Positions 23,932 through 32,448 of a stretch of 64,000 nucleotides of DNA are shown here, one piece after another. Location of the stretch: contig AP018180.1 of NCBI GenBank assembly GCA_002368155.1, forward strand, positions 186,001 to 250,000, given 5' to 3'. Position 1 is the stretch's first letter, and each line of letters opens with the position of its first letter. Both the position numbers and the translations under genes were made by a program. This DNA is from Nostoc carneum NIES-2107. Its GTDB lineage: Bacteria > Cyanobacteriota > Cyanobacteriia > Cyanobacteriales > Nostocaceae. The notes below the pieces were generated by a model, which made no database searches, was not told the origin of the DNA, and was given only the letters and a program-made list of their open reading frames with translations.

Positions 23932-23965
23932 TTTTCAGGTAAATAAACCAAAATTTACCTGAAAA
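23932..23965. terminator. Perfect hairpin between convergent pentapeptide and PIN genes
   Basis: TTTTCAGGTAAAT (23932-23944) and ATTTACCTGAAAA (23953-23965) form a 13-bp perfect stem with an 8-base loop, 7 bp after the pentapeptide stop and 37 bp past the PIN-gene stop. T-rich only within the stem. Probably a shared bidirectional terminator. Confidence 0.65.
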
Positions 23966-24001
23966 ACTTACACCTAAAATACAACCAGCCATATAACTAT
24001 T

Positions 24002-24388
24002 TCATAACCATACCCTCTGAATCGAATAGGCATCAAAAGCTGGATCGCGACTAATCAAAACAAGGCAATTATTCATCGCCTGCGCGACCAAAATCCGATC
24101 AAACGGATCTCGATGATGCAATGGTAAATAACGGAATTGAAGAGTATCAGCAAATATAATAGGAAGAATTGTGATACCCGCAGCTATCAGTTGTGGTTCA
24201 ATATCTTCAAAAACTCCCTGTAAGGTTAGTTTTCCAATGTTGAACTTGATTGCCATCTCCCAAAGACTGGCAATGCTGAAGAAAACAGTTTCCGCAGATT
24301 CAATTTTTTCTTTAGTTGCAACTGGCAAGTTTGTATCATTAGAAACAAACCAGATTAAAGCATGAGTATCTAATAGTAATTTATTCAT
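24002..24388 (-). CDS. PIN-domain toxin of VapC type
   Basis: A 128-residue ribonuclease-like toxin. The four acidic positions of the PIN active site can be placed: Asp in LLLDTHALIW, Glu in ASLWEMAIK, Asp in HHRDPFDRILVAQA and Asp in ISRDPAFD. The DTHALIWF start is typical of the subgroup paired with DUF2281 antitoxins. VapC toxins cut tRNA or rRNA and are held inactive by the co-expressed partner. It overlaps the upstream antitoxin by 4 bp, the usual arrangement of such pairs. Confidence 0.9.
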   Translation of the reverse strand: MNKLLLDTHALIWFVSNDTNLPVATKEKIESAETVFFSIASLWEMAIKFNIGKLTLQGVFEDIEPQLIAAGITILPIIFADTLQFRYLPLHHRDPFDRILVAQAMNNCLVLISRDPAFDAYSIQRVWL

Positions 24389-24612
24389 TCCATATATTCT
24401 TTCATATCCTCAAGCGGCTCATCAAAATTATCAGGTAATGGTAAAACAAACATTTCTTTCATCGTGCCTGCAACACGACGTTTTATTGTTGGCTGTTCTT
24501 GGATAGATTTTTGAGTGTGCTTCTCTATTAAAAACTCAATGTAATGCAATACTTCTGTCTGAAGAGACTCAGGGAGTTCTTCTAATTTTTGTAAAATTAG
24601 TGGCTCTATCAT
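24385..24612 (-). CDS. DUF2281-type antitoxin partner of the PIN toxin
   Basis: A 75-residue protein from the ATG at 24612 (MIEPLILQKLEELPESLQTE). It has the DUF2281 N-terminal helix pair (LPESLQTEVLHYIEFLIEKH) and a basic KRRVAGTMKEMF segment, then an acidic PLPDNFDEPLEDMKEYM tail that would wrap the toxin. A longer frame reaches 24687, but its extra residues do not match the family and a GAGAAG lies 7 bases before the inner ATG. The stop overlaps the toxin start. It lies about 100 bp past the CPBP protease gene on the same strand and may share its transcript. Confidence 0.82.
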   Translation of the reverse strand: MIEPLILQKLEELPESLQTEVLHYIEFLIEKHTQKSIQEQPTIKRRVAGTMKEMFVLPLPDNFDEPLEDMKEYME

Positions 24613-24715
24613 GATGTCTTCTCTTGGATAATTGTGAACTAAACCATCACAGCTATAGCGTTTTAATATCAAGCACATTTTTGCCAATAGATTTACCTTG
24701 TCCTCTGTATAAAGC

Positions 24716-25540
24716 TTAATACCTCATGTTCCTGCCTCGCATCCATAAAGCTAATATAGTCATAAATAATACCCCCATTGCACCTTGTAAAGGATTATTA
24801 TTCACACCTGTAACCCAATCAGGAACCTGTTCAGAATATTTGATTAATCTTCCAATATTAATAATGTAATAGCCCCAAACTAAACCACCATGTAATCCAA
24901 TTGGTAAGCCAAGTCTGCCTCTACGCCAGCGCTTACCCCATACCTGCGTTAATCCTAATAATACTAATGCTGGAAATTGCGGCAGTGTATGAATAATTGC
25001 CGCTAAAGGTTTAATAAAGTGTAATCCCGCAAATACAATTGCATCTATCCATAAAGAAATACTAGGGCTGTAATTACGTTCTAATTCATTCAACAACCAA
25101 CCTCGGAATAATAATTCCTCAGCAAAACCTACACCAAAACCAACAATTAAACCTTCTAAAACAATTTTTAATAAGAAAACTTGCGGTTGTTGCCACACTA
25201 ACCAACCAAAAGCACCTTGCAATCCAAATACTATCAATACAGTAATTAATCCAATTGCCAAACCACGCAGCAAATCTACACCGTTCTGACGAGAAATTTC
25301 TAAGCCATAATGCCGTAGTATTTGAGGTTCTTGATAAACATACTTACCCCATAACCGCAGGAGAAAAATAAAATCTATATATAGCAATACCATTGTTAAT
25401 ATACTTACTAAATTAGAATCATGGACTAGTAAGTATATTGGTGCAGCAACAGGCAACCATAGCAATACCAAAGCCAAAATAAAACAACCCAGCCTTATAG
25501 GGGCAGGGCGTTGAGCTAAATCGAGCAGGTTAATTTTCAT
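24716..25540 (-). CDS. CPBP-family intramembrane glutamic protease (CAAX/Abi-like)
   Basis: A 274-residue protein with about seven to eight membrane helices. The family active-site motifs are present in order: EELLFRG (paired glutamates and Arg), FAGLHF (Phe and catalytic His) and a later GLHGGLVWGYY helix. In eukaryotes the family trims prenylated proteins; in bacteria it includes Abi proteins linked to bacteriocin immunity and membrane-protein maturation. The substrate here is unknown. It stands between clpS and a toxin-antitoxin pair, all on the minus strand, with no strong sign of functional linkage. Confidence 0.88.
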   Translation of the reverse strand: MKINLLDLAQRPAPIRLGCFILALVLLWLPVAAPIYLLVHDSNLVSILTMVLLYIDFIFLLRLWGKYVYQEPQILRHYGLEISRQNGVDLLRGLAIGLITVLIVFGLQGAFGWLVWQQPQVFLLKIVLEGLIVGFGVGFAEELLFRGWLLNELERNYSPSISLWIDAIVFAGLHFIKPLAAIIHTLPQFPALVLLGLTQVWGKRWRRGRLGLPIGLHGGLVWGYYIINIGRLIKYSEQVPDWVTGVNNNPLQGAMGVLFMTILALWMRGRNMRY

Positions 25541-25604
25541 GTAAAATCAGTCAACAGTTACAAGTCAACATTTTAAATTGAGACTCATAATTGATGACGT
25601 ATGA

Positions 25605-25886
25605 TTATTCATCAGGTTCAATAGTGCTACTCAAACCGTGACTTTTCAAAGTTTCACAGTAGAACTCAGCGTGTTCCTGAGCGCAAGTAATCACTAAAGC
25701 TAGCCCGTTAGTGTGGGCTTCCATCATAATGCTAATAGCCTGGGGCTGGGTGATGCTCGGCACTGTGGTCATTAGTACCTGTACCACGTACTCCATAGAG
25801 TTGTAGTCGTCATTATGGAGCAAAACGCGATACTGAGGCGCGAGCTTGCGGGTTGTGGAACGCTTCTCAATGGTTTCGACTGACAC
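25605..25886 (-). CDS. clpS: ATP-dependent Clp protease adaptor ClpS
   Basis: A 93-residue adaptor that delivers N-degron substrates to ClpC/ClpA-type unfoldases. The signature is complete: YRVLLHNDDYNSMEYVVQVL contains the NDDY/NSMEYV binding-pocket residues, followed by MMEAHTNGLALVITC, EHAEFYCETL and the C-terminal LSSTIEPDE. Length and extension are those of cyanobacterial ClpS1. It is followed 64 bp later by the CPBP gene on the same strand. Confidence 0.95.
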   Translation of the reverse strand: MSVETIEKRSTTRKLAPQYRVLLHNDDYNSMEYVVQVLMTTVPSITQPQAISIMMEAHTNGLALVITCAQEHAEFYCETLKSHGLSSTIEPDE

Positions 25887-26120
25887 GGCTCTTGCTCTTT
25901 CTTGGTTGATTTACTACAACAGAGTATCTGTCTTGCGATCGCTTAACAGTTATTCACCTATTTTATAACATTTATATTCAGACTGAGTTTGATTACGAAA
26001 TCGAGGTCTAAAAAATTGTAGCTGTCATGGTGTTACCTTCAGGTTGCAGCTGTAGCGCCATCTCAGTTTTACCATGAAGAAAACTACAATATTATTCCTG
26101 CTGCTTGAAGCTGCTTGATT

Positions 26121-26468
26121 ATGGAGATAAGCCTGGAATTTCAATCAGGACAAATTGTTTCGTTAAAACATGGCGACAAGAATTTATATGCAGAAGTCAT
26201 TCAAGTCGTGGTTTCGCGCCAGTTGTGCTGGGTACGTCCTTTAGTGCTGGTCGATTTTTTTACAGAACCGCCGCAAATAACTGACTTACGGGATGCATCC
26301 GATTTGCTATGGCCTGTAAATTTATTTCAACCAGCCTTAGACACAGAAGTCATTACGGTATTGAGTCAGATTTTGGCGAAAGAACCCAAAACAGAACCCG
26401 ACGCACTAGCCAAGCAGCAACTGCATCAGTTTATTCACTTAGTCTGGCAGGAAGGGGCTAAGGGGTAG
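26121..26468 (+). CDS. Conserved-looking hypothetical protein (115 aa)
   Basis: A 115-residue soluble protein. An N-terminal beta-rich part (ISLEFQSGQIVSLKHGDKNLYAEVIQVV) leads into a WVRPLVLVDF strand, a Trp-Pro motif (DLLWPVNLFQP) and a helical C-terminus (ALAKQQLHQFIHLVWQEG). It resembles a family of unnamed cyanobacterial proteins of similar length, possibly with an SH3-like barrel at the start; this is a structural guess only. The ATG at 26121 is chosen over a TTG at 26115. Confidence 0.7.
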   Translation: MEISLEFQSGQIVSLKHGDKNLYAEVIQVVVSRQLCWVRPLVLVDFFTEPPQITDLRDASDLLWPVNLFQPALDTEVITVLSQILAKEPKTEPDALAKQQLHQFIHLVWQEGAKG

Positions 26469-26485
26469 AGAGATGAGGGAGATGA

Positions 26486-26592
26486 GGGGATGAGGCAAGG
26501 GGGCAGGGGGCAGGGAGCAGGGGAGAAATACTTAATGGCAAACCCCAAACACCCAACACCAATTACCAATTACCAATTACCCATTACCAATA
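26486..26592. repeat. Heptamer arrays (GGGGCAG, ATTACCA) in spacer
   Basis: Three units of a GGGGGCA word near 26498-26522 and several ATTACCA units near 26558-26592, separated by unique sequence, between convergent genes. They may also contribute to transcription termination, but no clear hairpin with T run is visible. Confidence 0.75.
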
Positions 26593-26595
26593 CCC

Positions 26596-27771
26596 TTATG
26601 CTTCATATCTAATCCCCGCATCCTTCAAGCGTTGAATGGCTTCATGCATTCGCTCATCAGGGATGGTTAAGGCAATTCGGAAAAAGCCTTCTCCAGATGC
26701 GCCATAACCGTTACCTGGAGGGACAAGAATGCCGCATTTGTCAAGTAACAGGGTGACAAACTCTGTGGATGTATATCCTGGGGGAACTGGAACCCAGACG
26801 TAAAGAGTTGCTTGTGGAGGCTGAATTGGCCAGCCTAGAGATTGCAACCCTTTGACAATAATGTCTCGGCGATTTTGGTAAACGGAGATGAGAGATTGTA
26901 ATTCTGCTTCATTGGTAGAATAGGCTGCGATCGCACTTTGTTGAATTGCCTTAAATACCCCAGAATCGACGTTGCTTTTCACCTGGGTTAAGCCTTTAAT
27001 CCCAATCGGATTACCAACTGCAAAACCAATCCGCCAGCCTGTCATGTTGTAGGACTTAGACAGACTGTGAAACTCGATGGCTACATCTTTGGCACCTGGA
27101 ACCTGTAGCACACTGGGCGGTTTGTAGCCATCGTATGCCATTTCTGAGTAAGCGTTGTCATGGCAGAGCAAAATATCGTACTGTTTACAGAAAGCTACCA
27201 ATTCTGCAAAAAAATCTAATGTTGCTATTGCTCCTGTCGGATTATTAGGATAGTTAATCCATAAAAGTTTCGTCCTATGGGCAATTTCCTCTGGAATCAT
27301 ATTCAAGTCAGGCAAAAATTTATTTTCTGCCTTCAGAGGCATTGTATAAGGCTCACCACCAGCAAATAATGTTGCAGTTCGGTACACAGGGTAACCAGGA
27401 TCGGGTATGAGGGTATAGTCTCCTGCTTCGACAAAGGCTAAAAAGGTGTTGTGAATCGCTTCTTTAGAACCAATCGAACAGACAACCTCTGTATTTGGAT
27501 TCAAATCGGCCACACCAAACCGACGTTCCATCCATTTAGCGGCTGCTTCCCGAAATTCTTGAGTACCTTGATACGGTGGATAGTTATGGGTAGCAGCATC
27601 ATCTATCGCCTCATGCATTGCTTGGAGAATATGAGCCGGAGTTGGTTTATCTGGATCGCCAATCGCCAAATTGATGATATCAACTCCCTTAGCTTCGAGT
27701 TCATGCCGTTTGCGGTTAATTTCAGCGAACAGGTAGGGAGGAATTTTTTCTAGGCGTTTAGCGAACTGCAT
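26596..27771 (-). CDS. Class I aminotransferase, LL-diaminopimelate type
   Basis: A 391-residue PLP enzyme. The catalytic lysine is Lys239 in FHSLSKSYNMTGWRIGF. Other fold-type I hallmarks include the substrate-region YPPYQGTQEFREA, the PLP-binding WINYPNNPTGA and the HDNAYSE aspartate/tyrosine pair. The sequence style (MQFAKRLEKIPPYLFAEINRKR at the start) is that of the group annotated as LL-diaminopimelate aminotransferase, which feeds lysine and peptidoglycan synthesis. Cyanobacteria usually also encode the distinct 410-residue DapL, so this one may act on other amino acids. Single gene, no operon partner. Confidence 0.88.
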   Translation of the reverse strand: MQFAKRLEKIPPYLFAEINRKRHELEAKGVDIINLAIGDPDKPTPAHILQAMHEAIDDAATHNYPPYQGTQEFREAAAKWMERRFGVADLNPNTEVVCSIGSKEAIHNTFLAFVEAGDYTLIPDPGYPVYRTATLFAGGEPYTMPLKAENKFLPDLNMIPEEIAHRTKLLWINYPNNPTGAIATLDFFAELVAFCKQYDILLCHDNAYSEMAYDGYKPPSVLQVPGAKDVAIEFHSLSKSYNMTGWRIGFAVGNPIGIKGLTQVKSNVDSGVFKAIQQSAIAAYSTNEAELQSLISVYQNRRDIIVKGLQSLGWPIQPPQATLYVWVPVPPGYTSTEFVTLLLDKCGILVPPGNGYGASGEGFFRIALTIPDERMHEAIQRLKDAGIRYEA

Positions 27772-28125
27772 GGCGACTTACTACTAATGCAAATTTTTGA
27801 TGCTCATTAGCACAGTTTACGCCAGAGTAGGTAACGAAATCTTCAACTCATGCAAAAATAACGCCAAGCGAAGGGCATTATGCTGGTATCGCTGCGGTGA
27901 CAGACCAACACCAAAAGGTAAAAAATCAAGCTGCTTCCGAACTTCGTAGCCGTGGACAAGCTAACCATTCGCGCTTAAACCTGTCTATCAGATAGGTGAA
28001 GGTAGTTTTAATCTTACCAAGCTGTACTATTTGTCAAGGCTGCAGTCTTACAATTCTCAGAAATATTCTCAATTTATATAGCTCTAGATAGAGGCAAACG
28101 CTGCAATTCTCAGCGATTGTTGTTA
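27772..28125. other. Spacer of 354 bp without recognised content
   Basis: Moderately GC-balanced sequence between two minus-strand genes. It contains some short inverted words (for example ACCTGTCTATCAGATAGGT near 27979-27997, an 8-bp stem) that could belong to a small structured RNA or leader, but no known RNA family or open frame could be supported. Confidence 0.4.
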
Positions 28126-28323
28126 CTAACCTAAGCTAGGAACTAATTTAATTCGACCTGCATCCATCTCTGCCATTAATAACTCTAAAGCTTCATAATC
28201 AACGTCAGATATGTAACCCATTTCTGTTAATTCTGAATTGATTTCATCTTCAATTTCAGGAGTTAATTTTTTAATATAAAGGGCTTTTTCTACCAATTGA
28301 CGAATAGCATGTCTAGTTCTCAT
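28126..28323 (-). CDS. Small conserved-looking protein (65 aa)
   Basis: A 65-residue acidic helical protein (MRTRHAIRQLVEKALYIKK, then LTPEIEDEINSELTEMGYIS, DVDYEALELLMAEMDAGRI). Similar short proteins are common in filamentous cyanobacteria as unnamed conserved products; the composition is clearly protein-like. The perfect CRP-type palindrome at 28405-28420 is 82 bp upstream of its ATG, so this gene is one candidate for its control. Function unknown. Confidence 0.7.
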   Translation of the reverse strand: MRTRHAIRQLVEKALYIKKLTPEIEDEINSELTEMGYISDVDYEALELLMAEMDAGRIKLVPSLG

Positions 28324-28794
28324 AAAGACTTAGCCAATTTGTATTTGCTGTTAATTATCCAAGATAAAGTTTGGTATAAAAAGTGATCCAAATGCCTAAC
28401 TTTGTGTGATCTAGATCACAAAGACCTGGTAAAAGTAGGACAAGATGAAAGCTAGTATCTGAGGCTGACAGGGTGAAGACTTGGGGCTTTTACTAGTGAC
28501 CAAACGTTAGTAGATATCATCCTTAGCTATAGATAAAATCAACTGTCTCAGCATAGCTACGGAGATTGATTTTGCTCTTGGAATTGCTATGTTGATTGTT
28601 TTTGAACTTGGATGAAAAAAAAGTATATCTACATACATTTTAACTAATAATTACAACAATCTTTAAATAGAGGTAGAAAACCTATAAAGATTTAGCAAAG
28701 AAACATAAGACAAATGGTCGATGTTATGAAAAAAAGTTTATGTTCAAATACATCTAAGCTTTAAGGTTCAATAACTTTAAATTAGGATTTCATT
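28324..28794. other. AT-rich spacer holding a CRP-type site, between divergent genes
   Basis: About 470 bp. Apart from the palindrome at 28405-28420 it contains long A/T runs upstream of the STAS gene and no open frame or repeat I can support. Both divergent promoters must lie here. Confidence 0.5.
28405..28420. promoter_or_regulatory. Perfect CRP/cAMP-receptor-type palindrome
   Basis: TGTGATCTAGATCACA is a perfect 16-bp palindrome. It equals the core of the E. coli CRP consensus (TGTGA-N6-TCACA) and is the type of site bound by cyanobacterial SYCRP1 and AnCrpA. It lies 82 bp upstream of the 65-residue gene (minus strand) and about 375 bp upstream of the STAS gene (plus strand). Confidence 0.75.
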
Positions 28795-29097
28795 ATGCAA
28801 GCGGTACTTAAATGTCCAAAAGTTACATTTATTCGTCCTCAAGGCTGCCTGAATGCCGCTAACGCTTTAGAATTTGAGCGGGATCTAACTACAGCGTTGA
28901 CACAAGATGATACTTCTATCTTGTTAGTGGATTTGGCAGCAGTAGAATCATTAGACAGTGCAGGGTTGATGGCATTGGTATCGGCACTGAAACTGGCTGG
29001 GAGTTTAGGACGAAGTCTCCAGCTTGGCTCTGTGTCTCCGTCAATTAGAATTATTTTTGAATTAACACAACTCGATCAGGTATTTGAAATCGTTTAA
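28795..29097 (+). CDS. STAS domain protein (anti-sigma factor antagonist-like)
   Basis: A 100-residue single STAS domain. It has the family order: FIRPQGCLNAANALEFERDL, then ILLVDLAAVESLDSAGLMALVSAL, with the conserved phosphorylatable serine in LDSAGL, and a C-terminal LGSVSPSIRIIFELTQLDQVFEI helix. Such proteins act in partner-switching, binding a serine-kinase anti-sigma factor when unphosphorylated. No kinase or PP2C phosphatase gene is adjacent. The ATG at 28795 is close to an A-rich leader without a strong Shine-Dalgarno. Confidence 0.9.
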   Translation: MQAVLKCPKVTFIRPQGCLNAANALEFERDLTTALTQDDTSILLVDLAAVESLDSAGLMALVSALKLAGSLGRSLQLGSVSPSIRIIFELTQLDQVFEIV

Positions 29098-29280
29098 GGT
29101 CGCCCTGATGTGCAGCAGCTTGACTTCACAATAATTAAGCAATGCTGCTGTTGAGGGTGAGCGGGACAGACAACTTTGTAACGGAATTGTAAGTTGCGGT
29201 AAACAATTCTGTAGAAAGACCTAATCAATGCTAAGGTTGGAGGTGAGTAGCTGTAATTAAGGTAGCTAGAAGATAGCACA

Positions 29281-31893
29281 GTGGCTGTTGCAGTTGAAAA
29301 GTTAATCACACCGGATATTTTAAAACCAGCGCGTTACTTAGGTAATGAGCGCTTAGCAGTACATAAACCTTGGGACACGGCATCAGTACGTTGGGTGCTC
29401 ACTTACCCAGAAGTATATGAAGTCGGAGCCTCCAACTTAGGACATATCATTCTCTATAACATCCTCAACGCCCAGCCGCGGCAGTTATGCGATCGCGCAT
29501 ACCTCCCTGGGACAGATCTGTCAGCTAAACTCCGAGCAACAAACACACCATTGTTTGCAGTAGAGTCTAAGCGATCGCTGACAGAATTTGACGTTTTAGG
29601 GTTTAGTCTGAGTTACGAACTGGGAGCCACCAATATTTTAGAAATGTTGGATTTGGCAGGTATACCCCTCACCTGGGAAGAACGCGCAGCAGGTAATTAC
29701 CCCCTGATTTTCGCAGGAGGGCAAACAGCAACCTCTAATCCAGAACCTTACACAGACTTCTTCGACTTTATTGCCCTTGGCGATGGCGAGGAACTACTGC
29801 CAGAAATTGGTTTAGTCTTGGAAGAAGGTAAACAAGCTCTTTTGAGCCGCAGAGAATTACTGCTGGACTTAGCTCAAATCCCAGGGGTATACGTTCCCCA
29901 GTTTTACCAAATGGCGGCGGATGGTTCAGTCCATCCTGTAGCGGACAATGTCCCCAAACGAATTCTCAGACGGGTGGCTACACCCATACCAGCTTATTCC
30001 ATAGGGCTAGTACCCTATGTTGAGACAGTACATGATCGCTTAACAATTGAAATTCGCCGTGGTTGCACTCGCGGTTGTCGCTTTTGTCAACCAGGAATGC
30101 TTACCCGGCCAGCGCGGGACGTAGCACCAGACAAGGTAGTAGAAGCCATTGAACAGGGAATGCGGGCGACTGGTTACAATGAGTTTTCCCTGCTATCCCT
30201 GAGTTGTTCAGACTACTTATCCCTACCAGCAGTAGGGATGGAAATTAAAAATCGTTTAAAAAATGAAAATATTACTCTGTCTCTTCCCAGTCAACGAGTA
30301 GACAGATTTGATGAAAATATTGCCAATATTCTAGGCGGAACCAGACAATCAGGGCTAACCTTTGCGCCAGAAGCCGGCACCCAGAGAATGCGGGACATTG
30401 TCAATAAGGGCTTGACCAATGAAGAACTGCTCAGGGGTGTAAAAACAGCTTGGGAGCAAGGCTGGGATAAAATCAAATTGTATTTTATGATCGGCTTACC
30501 AGGTGAGACAGATGCCGATGTCATTGGCATTGCCGAAACAGTGAGTTGGTTACAAAGGGAATGTCGCGGTCAAGGCAGAAGACCGCTAAATTTTAACTTG
30601 ACAATTTCTAACTTTACCCCTAAGCCCCATACACCATTCCAATGGCATTCAGTTTCTACCTCTGAATTTCAACGTAAGCAAAAATTACTCAGACAAGAAT
30701 TCCGCCGCATTAGAGGAGTAAAAGTAAATTTTACTGATGTGCGGCTGTCGGCAATGGAAGACTTTATAGGTAGAGGCGATCGCAGTTTAGGAAAAGTTCT
30801 CCGCCGAGCGTGGGAATTGGGTGCAGGTATGGATTCCTGGTATGAAAGTATGGACAAAGCGTTTGCAGCTTGGGGAAGCGCGATCGCGCAAGCAGGTTTA
30901 GACTGGAAATACCGTCAAGTGGAACAGGGTGAATGGAATTTATTTGCCACCACCCAGGAGCAAAGCAGTGAAGTTGGTTTGTCTCCTGCCCTCGATGCTC
31001 CTCTCCCCTGGGAGCACATTGATACAGGAATTGACAAAAAGTGGCTCAAAGAAGACCTACAAAGGGCCTTAGAAGCCGCGATCGTTCCTGACTGCTCTTT
31101 TGACGGATGTTCTCACTGTGGTGTCTGTGGCACCGATTTTGGACATAATATTGTCATTGAGCCACCAGCAGTCCCAGAATTTGCTGGGGAATTTGTACCA
31201 AATACCGATAGAGTTCAACGCGTGCGAGTCTGGTTTGGTAAGCAGGGAAACATGGCTTTAGTCAGCCATTTAGATTTGATGCGTCTATTCGATAGAGTAG
31301 TACGAAGAGCCAGCTTACCAGTATCTTTTACTGGTGGTTTTCATCCCCATCCCCGGATTTCCGTGGCTAATGCTTTAGCTTTAGGAGCTACAAGCACAGG
31401 TGAAATTGTGGATTTTGAGCTAACTGTACCAGTAGATGTCAAGACATTCCAAGCAAATTTAGCGAAGGAGTTACCTCCAGATATACCTATATATGATGTA
31501 GTGGAATTGGATTTAAAAGCTCCCGCAGCTAGCCAAATTATAGAAGCAGCAGAATATTTAATTACTGTTGCTGCCACCGGGGAAGCCACACCTGCACAAT
31601 GGCAAAGCTGGATTGAGCAAATTCAAACCCAAACAGAAATTCTCTGGGAACAAATTACCAAGTCCGGTAAACACCAAATTGTAAATCTGCGCGATCGCTT
31701 GTTGGAACTAGAATTAGTCGCAACTAACAATAATCAGCCAGAGCCTACAGCTACCTTGCGTTATCTAGGTATCTGTCGTCCGGATGGTGTGCTGTTGCGT
31801 CCCGAACAAATCCTGTTTATGCTAGAAAATGTAGCTAACACAGAATTTCATCTCTGGCATATCCAGCGCAATCGGCTCGTTTTGGGTATATAA
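29281..31893 (+). CDS. Radical SAM protein fused to DUF2344 (TIGR03960/TIGR03936 type)
   Basis: An 870-residue fusion. Residues 1-250 include a B12-binding-like N-terminal section (YPEVYEVGASNLGHIILYNILN ... EFDVLGFSLSYELG). The radical SAM core follows, with its cluster at Cys262, 266 and 269 (RRGCTRGCRFCQPG). A cysteine-rich knuckle (CSFDGCSHCGVCG) precedes the C-terminal DUF2344 domain (VRVWFGKQGNMALVSHLDLMRLFDR, GGFHPHPRIS). In many bacteria the two parts are separate neighbouring genes; fusion is usual in cyanobacteria. The reaction is unknown; proximity to rne in this and other cyanobacteria hints at RNA or translation chemistry. GTG start at 29281. Confidence 0.9.
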   Translation: MAVAVEKLITPDILKPARYLGNERLAVHKPWDTASVRWVLTYPEVYEVGASNLGHIILYNILNAQPRQLCDRAYLPGTDLSAKLRATNTPLFAVESKRSLTEFDVLGFSLSYELGATNILEMLDLAGIPLTWEERAAGNYPLIFAGGQTATSNPEPYTDFFDFIALGDGEELLPEIGLVLEEGKQALLSRRELLLDLAQIPGVYVPQFYQMAADGSVHPVADNVPKRILRRVATPIPAYSIGLVPYVETVHDRLTIEIRRGCTRGCRFCQPGMLTRPARDVAPDKVVEAIEQGMRATGYNEFSLLSLSCSDYLSLPAVGMEIKNRLKNENITLSLPSQRVDRFDENIANILGGTRQSGLTFAPEAGTQRMRDIVNKGLTNEELLRGVKTAWEQGWDKIKLYFMIGLPGETDADVIGIAETVSWLQRECRGQGRRPLNFNLTISNFTPKPHTPFQWHSVSTSEFQRKQKLLRQEFRRIRGVKVNFTDVRLSAMEDFIGRGDRSLGKVLRRAWELGAGMDSWYESMDKAFAAWGSAIAQAGLDWKYRQVEQGEWNLFATTQEQSSEVGLSPALDAPLPWEHIDTGIDKKWLKEDLQRALEAAIVPDCSFDGCSHCGVCGTDFGHNIVIEPPAVPEFAGEFVPNTDRVQRVRVWFGKQGNMALVSHLDLMRLFDRVVRRASLPVSFTGGFHPHPRISVANALALGATSTGEIVDFELTVPVDVKTFQANLAKELPPDIPIYDVVELDLKAPAASQIIEAAEYLITVAATGEATPAQWQSWIEQIQTQTEILWEQITKSGKHQIVNLRDRLLELELVATNNNQPEPTATLRYLGICRPDGVLLRPEQILFMLENVANTEFHLWHIQRNRLVLGI

Positions 31894-32448
31894 TCCGTCA
31901 AGGGCAACTGGCTAGTAGTTGCCCTGACATCATACATCGTGGGAATTGATTTTTGGCAAGGTTGCGTTAGAATGGGATGAAGAGAAATTTTCTGGCGCTG
32001 CATTGAATCAGCTGGTTCACAACCCTGATACTCAGGGAGCAAAGGCAAAGATATGAGAGTGCAACTTCTAGGATTTTATCCCGGATAAACTGAGGCAGGT
32101 TAAAGAACACACTCTCTCTATAGCTACCGTGTGAATCAGTAACTCACAATAGGCTCCGTCGGCAACTCTTCCTCTATGCTTTTTAAACAACTGCTGAATA
32201 CCTAATCTTTCAATGGTGAAGGTATAGCATCAAAAATCAACCATAGATGGTTGATGTAATTGCTTAAACATATGCAGCCTTTCTGGAATAATCAGGCGTG
32301 TAAACGCAATCACAGTATCCATAGCTCTTTAACTGGGAGCTTAAATTCACAATTATTATTATCAGCTGCACCTTTTGGGGCTTGCAGGGGAGAGAGGCTA
32401 AAAAAACCTCCTTTACCCATCGGTGCAACGAATTTTTGAGGGAATTGA
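31894..32448 (+). promoter_or_regulatory. Long rne leader region with hairpins
   Basis: Spacer of 555 bp before rne. It contains the palindrome ATCAACCATAGATGGTTGAT (32236-32255) and a GAGG...CCTC hairpin around A7 at about 32394-32412. RNase E genes in several bacteria, including cyanobacteria, are autoregulated through cleavage of a long 5' leader, so this is its likely role. No supported gene lies within; minus-strand frames here look like chance. Confidence 0.55.

Noticed and set aside
23361-23951. 196-codon minus-strand frame opposite the pentapeptide gene
   Set aside because: The regular 15-bp repeat keeps this frame open; composition (Ala-Pro-Lys-Phe repeats) is that of an antisense shadow.
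27838-28040. Possible structured RNA or tRNA in the spacer after the aminotransferase
   Set aside because: Some short stems are possible, but no T-loop, CCA-end geometry or known RNA family signature could be found.
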